DNA of 64,000 nucleotides. Origin: Brachyspira intermedia PWS/A (lineage in GTDB: Bacteria > Spirochaetota > Brachyspiria > Brachyspirales > Brachyspiraceae). Below are positions 9,349 to 16,875 of this stretch, piece after piece (the stretch's first letter is position 1; every line of letters begins with the position of its first letter). A program made the translations under genes and the position numbers. Below the pieces are notes generated by a model, which saw only the letters and a program-made list of their open reading frames with translations, made no database searches and was not told the origin of the DNA. The stretch lies in the NCBI RefSeq assembly GCF_000223215.1, contig NC_017243.1, positions 1,860,001 to 1,924,000 on the forward strand. The letters are read 5' to 3'.

Positions 9349-10275
9349 ATGTCAGAAAATAGTAAATCAAATAATAATGTAGGTTATATATTCGCAATAC
9401 TAGCAGTTATTATATGGAGCGGTAATTTTGTAGCTGCTAGATTTCTTGTAAACTTAACTCCAATAGAAATTTCTTTTTACAGATGGTTAGTTACTTTTTT
9501 GGTATTAACTCCATTCTGTATAAAAAAACTATTAGAAACTATTAAGTACATAAAAGGAATATGGATACAAGTTATAATACTCTCAATATTAAGTGTTACT
9601 CTGTTTAATACATTTGTATATATGGCAGCACATACGAGTAATGCTACAAATATGTCTTTGCTTGCCACTTTATCTCCTATAGTAATAGCATTAATAAGCA
9701 GAGTTGTATGGAAAACAAAATTAAGTATATATCAAAAAATAGGATTATTAGCTGTAATAATAGGAGTTGTTATTTTAATCACTAAAGGAAGCATAGAAGT
9801 TCTAATGAAACTTCAATTTGCTATAGGTGATTTTTATATGCTAATAGCCGTTATAATATTTTCAATATATACTTTAATTCTAAGAATCAAACCTAAAGAA
9901 ATGCCTCATCATATTTTCTTTTATCTTATGGTTATCATAGGATTTATACCTTTAATGGCGGCAATGATATATTTATATATTTCTAATAATGCTCATGCTT
10001 TAAATATGCAAACAGGATTAATACTTTTATATGTGGGTGTTTTTCCTTCAGCATTAGGATTTATATTTTGGAATATAGCTATTGCTAAAATAGGTGCTAT
10101 AAAAGGAGCTATAATATATGATTCTGTTCCTTTCTTTTCATCTTTAGAGGCTGTTATACTTCTAAATGAGAAATTATTATTATCTCAAGTACTAGGCGGA
10201 ATATTAATACTTATAGGTATAATATACAGCAGCATAGGCGATAAAATAGCAGATAAAATAAAAAATAGAAAATAA
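9349..10275 (+). CDS. EamA/DMT family transporter
   Basis: A 308-residue protein with about ten transmembrane helices arranged as two EamA repeats. The first (residues 10-145) contains ILAVIIWSGNFVAARFLV and FYRWLVTFLVLTP. The second (160-300) contains FPSALGFIFWNIAIAKIGA and LNEKLLLSQVLGGILILIG. These are typical of drug/metabolite exporters such as RhaT/YdcZ-like proteins. Nothing indicates the substrate. The stop codon lies directly before the terminator shared with the convergent DUF2147 gene. Confidence 0.88.
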   Translation: MSENSKSNNNVGYIFAILAVIIWSGNFVAARFLVNLTPIEISFYRWLVTFLVLTPFCIKKLLETIKYIKGIWIQVIILSILSVTLFNTFVYMAAHTSNATNMSLLATLSPIVIALISRVVWKTKLSIYQKIGLLAVIIGVVILITKGSIEVLMKLQFAIGDFYMLIAVIIFSIYTLILRIKPKEMPHHIFFYLMVIIGFIPLMAAMIYLYISNNAHALNMQTGLILLYVGVFPSALGFIFWNIAIAKIGAIKGAIIYDSVPFFSSLEAVILLNEKLLLSQVLGGILILIGIIYSSIGDKIADKIKNRK

Positions 10276-10279
10276 AAAA

Positions 10280-10301
10280 GGGAAACTAATTAAAGCTTCC
10301 C
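10280..10301 (-). terminator. intrinsic terminator of the DUF2147 gene
   Basis: Read on the minus strand, GGGAAGCTTTAATTAGTTTCCC forms a hairpin (GGGAA/TTCCC stem with extended pairing) followed by a U-rich tract TTTTTTATTTTC. It lies 39 nt after the stop of the gene at 10340-10849. Confidence 0.7.
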
Positions 10302-10339
10302 CTACTGTTATAAAAAATAGTTTATACATTTATGAAATA

Positions 10340-10849
10340 TTAATTAAATTTTCTTAATTCAGACTTTTTAAGAGGTGTAAATCTTGATTTTTCAGAATCA
10401 GGAACTCTAGTCCATTTCATAGATTTACCAAGAAGTCCTGCTTTATCAATAGAGCCTCTTAAAACAAGTTTGCCGTCTTTATCTATAGACATTTTACTGT
10501 TATAAGTTTTTCCATCATAAGGATTATATATTTTTCCGCCATTCCATTCTTTTTTATCGAAAACTAATCCCATGATATAAACTAAACCTTTTAATGGAAG
10601 TTTTCTAAGTTCAGGATCAGGATTTTTTTCATCTAAACTATCAGGTCCATTATATGGCTCTTTATAAGCAAAAGAATATCCGTAATATCTTCCATTTTCT
10701 TCATAAATTTCTACTACAGGTATTCTTCCAAGAGAATCTTTTTCAGCATACCATAAGCCTACCACATCATTAGCTTTAACATTTTGAGCATTTAAAACTA
10801 ATACTGAAAGCATTAGTAATGCTGAAACAAATAAAAATTTTTTCTTCAT
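10340..10849 (-). CDS. DUF2147 secreted/periplasmic protein
   Basis: 169 residues with a signal peptide (MKKKFLFVSALLMLSVLVLNAQ). The DUF2147 fold follows: VVGLWYAEKDSLGRIPVVEIYEENG, LKGLVYIMGLVFDKKEW, GGKIYNPYDGKTYNSKM and LVLRGSIDKAGLLGKSMKWTRV. The family is a secreted beta-rich domain without an established biochemical role. The ATG follows AAGGT. A second copy lies at 12027-12527 on the other side of a barrel gene; the C-termini are nearly the same (YTPLNKSELRK versus FTPLKKSELRK), so the pair arose by duplication. Confidence 0.88.
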   Translation of the reverse strand: MKKKFLFVSALLMLSVLVLNAQNVKANDVVGLWYAEKDSLGRIPVVEIYEENGRYYGYSFAYKEPYNGPDSLDEKNPDPELRKLPLKGLVYIMGLVFDKKEWNGGKIYNPYDGKTYNSKMSIDKDGKLVLRGSIDKAGLLGKSMKWTRVPDSEKSRFTPLKKSELRKFN

Positions 10850-10934
10850 GATTTACCTTAATTTGTCAAATACTATTTGTATTATAAAACATAAGTTTTA
10901 GCTTTTAGTAAAATATTTATAGCAATTATTTTAT

Positions 10935-10970
10935 AAAACTTACAAAGAAATGTAAATCTTTGCAAGTTTT
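10935..10970. terminator. hairpin downstream of the frameshifted barrel gene
   Basis: AAAACTTACAAAGA (10935-10948) pairs with TCTTTGCAAGTTTT (10957-10970) with one mismatch and an 8-nt loop. It lies 29 nt past the stop of the minus-strand barrel and ends in a short U-tract, so it probably terminates that gene. Confidence 0.65.
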
Positions 10971-10998
10971 ATAAGTATTCAGTAATTAAATGTATGTA

Positions 10999-11906
10999 TT
11001 AATGAAATTTCCACTCTATACCAGCATCTAACTGTATAACAAACTTATATTGTGCATGCTTTTCAATGAGCCAAGTACCTATTTTAGTGCTGACGAATGG
11101 AGAAAGACTAGGCACACTATTTAAAGCCTTTTTATAAGAATAAGCAGCAAATAAACCTACTCTGTATAAATCTTTGCTAGAAGAAAGCATATGCTCTATT
11201 GTTGTATTGATAGCAAAAGACATACCCCATTCTTTCATGCTGTATCCCAATTTTATATCATGATTGAAATATACATCTTCAGCCTTTACAACTATGGATT
11301 CTCTTGCTAAATAAACATATTCATTTTTGTCTACACCAAAGGCTCTAACATAATTTATATAAGGTGTATATATTAAAGCTATTAAACCAGGTCCTGCAGG
11401 TCCTCCCATTGTAAGTGTAGGAGCGAACTGAACATATATTGTATTTCCTCCCACATACTGCGGTTTTTTATTCATAGGATTAAGCCCTGTAAATGGAGGA
11501 AGTGCATGATTAAATTCTTTGGTATTACCATCAACTAAAACAGGTCTTCCGGGATCGGCAAGTCCTGCCTCATAAGTAAACTTAAATAACATTTTCAATG
11601 CTATTAAAGGCTGAAATTCAACATAAGCTGAAGTTCTTGAAAAGCTGCTGAATTCCTGTTCTATTCCGGCAAGTACATAAGAATCAGCGAAGAAGAAATT
11701 ATTCATCTCTCTAAATAAAGCCTTTTTATAGAATAATTGTCCTTGATATAGAGCCCCAAAGTGATTCCATCTGCCTAAGAAGTGGTTTGAAAAATACCAG
11801 CCTTCATCAGACTTGTCAGTTAAATCTCTTTGAGGCTTTACATCTTCTTGTGCTAATAACGGTATATTTATAATTGTAATGAGTATAATTGCTAATATTT
11901 TTTCAT
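10999..11906 (-). pseudogene. outer-membrane barrel protein with a one-base frameshift after the start codon
   Basis: An open frame encodes an exported barrel protein. Conceptual repair gives a signal peptide (MKKILAIILITIINIPLLAQ), then EDVKPQRDLTDKSDEGWYFSNHFLG, then Tyr/Phe/Gly-rich strands to the C-terminal DAGIEWKFH. The ATG at 11906, with an AGGAGA site 5 nt upstream, is followed by only six A residues and hits a TAG four codons later; seven A would restore the whole frame. The first downstream in-frame ATG (11706) would skip the signal peptide. The gene is therefore a recent pseudogene, a phase-variable OFF copy, rescued by slippage, or a sequencing error. It lies between two DUF2147 paralogues. 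Confidence 0.75.
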
Positions 11907-11971
11907 AATATTCTCCTATTTTTATTTAGTAAACTTTATAATTTCTTCTATATTTATTTTGCATTCTTTCC

Positions 11972-12001
11972 GTCAGTGTACAGCAATTACTATACACTGA
12001 C
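11972..12001. terminator. hairpin after the second DUF2147 gene
   Basis: GTCAGTGTA pairs with TACACTGAC around a 12-nt loop, 26 nt beyond the stop of the minus-strand gene at 12027. No good U-tract follows on the minus strand, so termination is possible but not certain. Confidence 0.5.
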
Positions 12002-12026
12002 TATAATATATTTTTAATTGAGTCTT

Positions 12027-12527
12027 TTAATTGAGTTTTCTTAATTCACTTTTATTTAATGGCGTATATTTAGAAACTTCATTGCTAGGTACTTTCTTCC
12101 AAGTAAGAGTTTTACCAAAAAGTCCTGCACCATCTATAGTAGCTTTTATTTTTAACTCCTGCTTGTTATCTGAAATACTAGCTTTGGCATTATATGTTTT
12201 GCCCTGCTCTGGATTATATATTTTACCGCCTTTCCATTCTCCTTTTGAAAACTCTAAATCATATAAATATACAAGTCCTTTTAAAGGCAAGTTTCTTAAT
12301 TCTGCTTTAGGATTATTAACATCATTTACAGTATCAGTAGAATTCTGATAGGCAAATGAATAAGCATAGTATTTATTATTCTCTTTATATACTTGAACTA
12401 CAGAAACTCTATTTTTTGCATCAGCCTGACTGTACCATAAGCCTACTATATCATCAGCATTTTGTGCGAAAGCAATTATACTTGATATCATTGTAAAAAT
12501 TAATATTGTTATTATTTTATTTTTCAT
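12027..12527 (-). CDS. DUF2147 secreted/periplasmic protein, second copy
   Basis: 166 residues: signal peptide (KNKIITILIFTMISSIIAFA) followed by the DUF2147 domain with VGLWYSQADAKNRVSVVQVY, LKGLVYLYDLEF, GGKIYNPEQGKTYNAK and GAGLFGKTLTWKKV. AAAGGAGA precedes the ATG. It is paralogous to 10340-10849 over the whole length. The arrangement DUF2147, barrel, DUF2147 on one strand suggests an envelope-related role, but each gene has its own downstream hairpin and they are probably separate transcription units. Confidence 0.88.
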   Translation of the reverse strand: MKNKIITILIFTMISSIIAFAQNADDIVGLWYSQADAKNRVSVVQVYKENNKYYAYSFAYQNSTDTVNDVNNPKAELRNLPLKGLVYLYDLEFSKGEWKGGKIYNPEQGKTYNAKASISDNKQELKIKATIDGAGLFGKTLTWKKVPSNEVSKYTPLNKSELRKLN

Positions 12528-12585
12528 TTGTATTTCTCCTTTCTTATTTATATGTTTTTATTTTTTATCATATGTTTTCAATACT

Positions 12586-12621
12586 CACAGTCTTATAATA
12601 TTAAGATAAAATAAGACTGTG
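12586..12621. terminator. long hairpin after the FAD oxidoreductase gene
   Basis: CACAGTCTTAT pairs perfectly with ATAAGACTGTG (11 bp, 14-nt loop), 12 nt past the stop of the gene at 12634. It lacks a strong U-tract on the minus strand but is stable and well placed to end the transcript. Confidence 0.6.
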
Positions 12622-12633
12622 ATATATAAGTTA

Positions 12634-14265
12634 TTACTTAAACAAATTCATCAAAGCAGGAAGCCAGTGATGTATAGTACCCACAGCAGTTCCGAATGCT
12701 GAACAAAGAAGTATTCTCAACACTATATAAGGCTTTATAGGGAATAATATATTTCTTGCTGCTAAATATCCGCTCATTATAGCACCTGTAAATCCGCCGC
12801 CGGGAAATCCCCAAGCACTAGCAAAATGTAAATTCTTAACTGTAGGAGATACTCTCACAGAACGGCTTTTTTTCAAATAACCATCTTGAACAAATCCATA
12901 AGCTGTACCCTCTGGAGTTTTAATATATCTCTTTATTGTTTTTGGTGTAGCAACTTCATAATACTCAATATTATCTCTGAATCCCGGATAATGCTTTTCT
13001 GCTCTGTCTATCAATTTTTCTGCTAATTCTTTCTTTTTAGCTTTATAATCTTCATCGCTTAAATCTTTCCATTCATCTAAATATGAAGGCCCTGTCAATA
13101 CCGCAAATGAACGTTCATCGCCTTCTTCTACAAGTCCGCTATCTATTGTAGAATAATCAACAAATACAAAGTTTCTATCTTCTACTGGTATGTTTCTTTG
13201 TCCTTTAGCATCTTCTTTAAATGGAGTATTCAACATTTTTTCTGTACTTATAAAAGTAGAGTATGCATTGTTAGGATAAAGCTCTGTAAATTTCTTCTTA
13301 AATATTATGTAAACTGTGTATAATGATACAGAGTTTTTAAGTTTATTTATTCTCTTATCCTCATATCCTTTTGGAAGAAGCTCATCATATACCACTTTAG
13401 GTGCAGCATTAGCTATTACATAATCAGCATTCACTGTAACTTCCTCTTTTGCTCTTTTGTCAAAGTAAGTAACACCTTCAGCAATATTTCCTTTAACATT
13501 TATTTTTTTCACTTCTGAAGAAACTCTCACCTCTCCGCCGTTTTCTCTTATTATATCAGCTAAAGCATTTGATAAGTTTTGACTTCCGCCTTTGATAAAA
13601 CAAGCTTGATTATAGTATCCGCCTTGAGCACAAGCATGATAATACCAAGTAAATTCATAAGGATTATCATGATAGTAAGTTATATTAATATTTAATATCC
13701 TTTTTAACTTATCACTTTTTATGATTGAATCCAAAACATTTCCAAGTTTCTTTTGTGTAAATAAATGATATAAATTCATTGGGAATGTTGTTATAGGATA
13801 AAATAAGAAATCAAAAAACTTCAAGTCATAAGGAAGTCTTCTTATCATATACATCATTCTTGAAAGCCCGCCGAAATATTTTTTAATACCGCCTTTCTCC
13901 TCTGGGAATTCTTTTTCTAATGTATTCATAACATTCTGATAGCCTTCAGGTATAACTAAATCTGTAGACTCTGTTTTTATTCTCCAAGTTTGAGGCAATT
14001 TAACAAAATCAACTCTGTCATAAATACCTAATTGTTTTAATATAGGATATTTTCCATCTCTGCTTTTTTTAGCCATATCCATTTCATGAAGACCTACTTC
14101 AAACTTAACATTTTTTCTTTTATATACTGTGGCACATCCGCCAACTATATTGTGACTTTCTAAAACTAAAACTTTCTTTCCTTTTTTTGCTAAATAAGCT
14201 CCTGAAGTTAATCCTCCTAATCCTGAACCTATTATTACTATATCGTATTTGTTATTGTTAGTCAT
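12634..14265 (-). CDS. phytoene-desaturase/retinol-saturase-like FAD oxidoreductase
   Basis: 543 residues. The N-terminal dinucleotide-binding fold has YDIVIIGSGLGGLTSGAYLA (GSGLGG at 13-18) ending in VLVLESHNIVGGC. The C-terminal FAD-binding motif is ASAWGFPGGGFTGAIMSGYLAARN. This layout is that of the CrtI/CrtISO and all-trans-retinol 13,14-reductase-like amine-oxidase superfamily. A hydrophobic C-terminus (IVLRILLCSAFGTAVGTI) may attach it to the membrane. AAAGGAG precedes the ATG. No carotenoid genes are nearby, so the substrate is unknown and a carotenoid role should not be assumed. Confidence 0.85.
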   Translation of the reverse strand: MTNNNKYDIVIIGSGLGGLTSGAYLAKKGKKVLVLESHNIVGGCATVYKRKNVKFEVGLHEMDMAKKSRDGKYPILKQLGIYDRVDFVKLPQTWRIKTESTDLVIPEGYQNVMNTLEKEFPEEKGGIKKYFGGLSRMMYMIRRLPYDLKFFDFLFYPITTFPMNLYHLFTQKKLGNVLDSIIKSDKLKRILNINITYYHDNPYEFTWYYHACAQGGYYNQACFIKGGSQNLSNALADIIRENGGEVRVSSEVKKINVKGNIAEGVTYFDKRAKEEVTVNADYVIANAAPKVVYDELLPKGYEDKRINKLKNSVSLYTVYIIFKKKFTELYPNNAYSTFISTEKMLNTPFKEDAKGQRNIPVEDRNFVFVDYSTIDSGLVEEGDERSFAVLTGPSYLDEWKDLSDEDYKAKKKELAEKLIDRAEKHYPGFRDNIEYYEVATPKTIKRYIKTPEGTAYGFVQDGYLKKSRSVRVSPTVKNLHFASAWGFPGGGFTGAIMSGYLAARNILFPIKPYIVLRILLCSAFGTAVGTIHHWLPALMNLFK

Positions 14266-14499
14266 ATTTATATACTCCTTTATAATTTTTAATAATTGTT
14301 TTTATTTCTAGTTATAAGCGTTTTTCTTTGTTTTCGCTTATATATATAATATAACAAATACAGAGATAAATACAAGCGTTTTTTATAAAAAATGCGTATA
14401 TATAGTTCATTTTTTTTTAGAAAATTTACATTTTTTTAAATAATCGTAGTAAATGTAGTATATATATTTGAATTTTATTAATTTTTTTTACACAAAAAA

Positions 14500-14536
14500 A
14501 TCATAATGTATATAAAATATAATATATACACTATGA
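14500..14536. terminator. bidirectional intrinsic terminator
   Basis: ATCATAATGTATAT pairs with ATATACACTATGAT with little mismatch, flanked by seven A on the left and seven T on the right, an arrangement that works on either strand. It lies 21 nt after the stop of the family lipoprotein at 14558. Confidence 0.85.
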
Positions 14537-14557
14537 TTTTTTTATAAAGATAACAGA

Positions 14558-16360
14558 TTAATTAATTTCAAAAGTATAATGCGTAACAGCCTCATCAGGA
14601 CGGAAATAATCGCTGCCATTGTCTTTAATTATCTTTAACATATCAGCCATAGCCTTATAGTACAAGAAATAATAATCATATTTTTTATAATCTTCCATAG
14701 TTTTTGCAGCCTGAAGTAAAGCATAATATTTCTGTGAAAGATTCAAGGCCGTTTCATATTGAGTATTAAGTTTAAACTGTCTGTCATAATCAACTAAACG
14801 CACTATTTTATTATTAAAAGTAAATAAATCAGCTCCGCCGCTCTCCCAACCTATAGAGGAAGTCGTTTGATTATTAGGCACAACATTAACCCAGTCAGAC
14901 TCTTGTGCTTTATCAGGAGGCACTGAAGATACTTGTAATTGATAATAACCAGACTTTTTAATATGCTCCTCTGTAACGGTGAAATTAGTTTCAAATCTAT
15001 CAACAGTTTCCATAATCTCTTTTATTGGAGGCATAGGATAAGTGCTGTTGAATGTTCTGTAGTATTTGCCGTTTAACTCAGTGTATGAAGGCTCTAAAGG
15101 CGTACCGTCAGGAGGTTCGTATGATAATAAAGGAACTGTATAATTATCTATTGTTTTATATATTTTAAGTTTAGAGAAATCTACATCTTTTTCTTCCTTC
15201 CAATTTATACCGTCTTCTGTTGACCATCTTTTAGTGGCATCTGCAGCAAGTTCAAAAGCATTGCTCCAAAGATTATTATTTTTATTATACTCATAATAAT
15301 GAATATAGAGAGTTTCAAATACATATAATTTATTTTTATAATACCAAATATATGTATCTGATTCTCTTTCTTTGCGTAGAGGAAATTCATGTTCTACCCA
15401 ATTATTATTATCTGAAGTATCTTTATTTACATCAACACTATAATATCTCATTCCAGGATGAAAAAATTTAGGTGCAGAAGGATCTCTGTACCCTTCAGGA
15501 TGTGTATCCATAGGGCTTTCCTGAACGAAAAGAAATAATCTGCCATTAAGATAAAATAGTGATGAAAAAGTTAAACCATGTACACCATATCTTCCCTGTA
15601 TAGTAGGATTATCTTTATTAGGCTGAGGAATATTATAAGTTTTCTTTTCTCTATTTGCCGAGTATGCCCAATTTATAAGACTGTCTGATTCTCTGCTGAT
15701 AAAATCTATAGTATAATTTGAATAGACACCAAAAGGATAGTAAGGATATAAACAAATAACACTATCAAAATTTAGTTTTTCAAATTTTACTTCATATAAA
15801 TCATATCCGTATGCTTTTTGTTCAGGGTTTGATGGTATTAATACTTTATTTGCTTCTATTATCAATTTCTTTGAATTTAGATTAGTCCAATACTCTGCTT
15901 GTTCCAAATTATCGCCTAATTTAAGACTATATATTTTAGTTATTGTTTTTCCGTCTTTCTCTATTCTTAATACTGCACCTTTATTTAATTGTCTAAGCAT
16001 TTTTGTTTCAGGGTTATATTCATATTCATTTGTAGCTAAAACATACCAGTCATTTTTAAACTTAAATCTTCTTCCGTATCCACCGAATACTGTACCGTTT
16101 GGAACTACTTCAGGTTTTACTTCAATAGGTTTCTCTTCAATATCTCCTTCGTCTGGAGGGTCTGGAACTGGTGTTGGGTCTGGGTAGTCTGGTATTTCAG
16201 GCTTCTCATCATCTATGATTGGAAATGCCGTTGGAGGAGGTATATTGTTCGGCCCTAAGAGATTTACCTTTTTACAGGACATTATCAGCACTATTATAAA
16301 AATTAATAAAAGTAGTAAAAAATAAAATTTCTTATTTTTGTTAATAAAATTCTTTTTCAT
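14558..16360 (-). CDS. lipoprotein A of a three-member family, Asp-box propeller-like
   Basis: Start placed at the ATG at 16360, with GAGGG 7 nt upstream; an in-frame TTG at 16408 has no site. The 600-residue protein has a Lys-rich N-terminus, a hydrophobic segment ending in lipobox LIMSC, then LLGPNNIPPPT and a Pro/Asp/Glu-rich linker. The body has repeated (S/T)xxDxxxW strands such as STEDGINWKEE, resembling BNR/Asp-box beta-propeller blades. The C-terminus RPDEAVTHYTF is shared with paralogues at 23143 and 44582. Residues 1-150 and the C-terminal 200 are nearly identical to the 44582 copy, while the middle differs completely. A repeat-containing upstream ORF controls its 5' end. Function unknown; probably surface exposed. 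Confidence 0.85.
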   Translation of the reverse strand: MKKNFINKNKKFYFLLLLLIFIIVLIMSCKKVNLLGPNNIPPPTAFPIIDDEKPEIPDYPDPTPVPDPPDEGDIEEKPIEVKPEVVPNGTVFGGYGRRFKFKNDWYVLATNEYEYNPETKMLRQLNKGAVLRIEKDGKTITKIYSLKLGDNLEQAEYWTNLNSKKLIIEANKVLIPSNPEQKAYGYDLYEVKFEKLNFDSVICLYPYYPFGVYSNYTIDFISRESDSLINWAYSANREKKTYNIPQPNKDNPTIQGRYGVHGLTFSSLFYLNGRLFLFVQESPMDTHPEGYRDPSAPKFFHPGMRYYSVDVNKDTSDNNNWVEHEFPLRKERESDTYIWYYKNKLYVFETLYIHYYEYNKNNNLWSNAFELAADATKRWSTEDGINWKEEKDVDFSKLKIYKTIDNYTVPLLSYEPPDGTPLEPSYTELNGKYYRTFNSTYPMPPIKEIMETVDRFETNFTVTEEHIKKSGYYQLQVSSVPPDKAQESDWVNVVPNNQTTSSIGWESGGADLFTFNNKIVRLVDYDRQFKLNTQYETALNLSQKYYALLQAAKTMEDYKKYDYYFLYYKAMADMLKIIKDNGSDYFRPDEAVTHYTFEIN

Positions 16361-16370
16361 AATATAACCC

Positions 16371-16652
16371 TCAAGTATTATTATACAATTTTTTATTATT
16401 ACTATCAATAAATTTTATTAAAATTTTATATTTATTAATCTTATTTACATTCTTAATGTTATAGAATATTTTGAATAAAATTAGGCAAATTTTTTTTGAT
16501 GATTGATAATCGTATAAAGAATTTATATTATTGGCTTGGCTTGGCTTGGCTTGGCTTGGCTTGGCTTGGCTTGGCTTGGCTTGGCTTGGCTTGGCTTGGC
16601 TTGGCTTGGCTGTGATAGCTAAGCGAGAATTAAAAAATAACAAATCAAACAT
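16371..16652 (-). CDS. leader ORF containing the TTGGC repeat, stopping in the lipoprotein Shine-Dalgarno
   Basis: A 93-codon ORF: MFDLLFFNSRLAIT, then five AKPSQ pentapeptides encoded by the 16-copy pentanucleotide repeat, then an Asn/Lys/Ile-rich tail ending KKLYNNT. Its TGA (16371-16373) overlaps the GAGGG ribosome-binding site (16368-16372) of lipoprotein A, the classical layout for translational coupling. It has no ribosome-binding site of its own; a promoter-like pair puts the transcript start at or next to its ATG. The third locus has an equivalent ORF with 13 repeats. Coding status is inferred from the shared frame, which is set by repeat number. Confidence 0.6.
   Translation of the reverse strand: MFDLLFFNSRLAITAKPSQAKPSQAKPSQAKPSQAKPSQANNINSLYDYQSSKKICLILFKIFYNIKNVNKINKYKILIKFIDSNNKKLYNNT
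16531..16610. repeat. (TTGGC)16 pentanucleotide microsatellite
   Basis: Sixteen uninterrupted TTGGC copies, 80 bp, between the promoter-like element and the lipoprotein A start. The flanks (TGTGATAGCTAAGCGAGAAT on the right, AAATTTTTTTTGAT on the left) are shared with the two other loci. Perfect pentanucleotide tracts of this length are prone to slipped-strand mispairing. Confidence 0.98.
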
Positions 16653-16658
16653 AATTTT

Positions 16659-16686
16659 ATTTTATATTATAATATTATTTTTTCAA
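16659..16686 (-). promoter_or_regulatory. sigma-70-type promoter of lipoprotein A, leaderless geometry
   Basis: TTGAAA (16681-16686), 16-nt spacer, TAAAAT (16659-16664), then 6 nt to the ATG of the leader ORF. The same boxes at the same distance occur in the two paralogous loci. A start 6-7 nt past the -10 box would put +1 at or next to the ATG. Confidence 0.7.
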
Positions 16687-16875
16687 CTTATATTGCATAT
16701 TTTTTGAGAATAATATTATATTAATCAACATAATTTATAAAAGTTATAATTATACAATAATTTTTACTGAAACATTTTATTATAAAAATTAATATTTATA
16801 CTTTAATAATTGATATTTTATTCAAATGATTTATTATATTTGCAATTAAATTTTAATTTTATATAAGGACTTTTT

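Noticed and set aside
14558-16360. Reading the lipoprotein family as sialidases because of Asp-box motifs
   Set aside because: Asp-boxes occur in many non-enzymatic propellers, and no arginine triad or catalytic Tyr/Glu pair could be identified.
16361-16420. Leader ORF and lipoprotein fusing into one protein at some repeat number
   Set aside because: The lipoprotein frame is closed by TAA about 18 codons upstream in copies A and C and by TGA two codons upstream in copy B, so no repeat number can produce a fusion; coupling is the only translational link.
16531-16610. TTGGC tracts considered as CRISPR-like arrays or as a coding repeat on the plus strand
   Set aside because: There are no spacers and the unit is only 5 bp. 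The plus-strand frame (AWLGL repeats near 46615) has no conserved start or context in the other copies.
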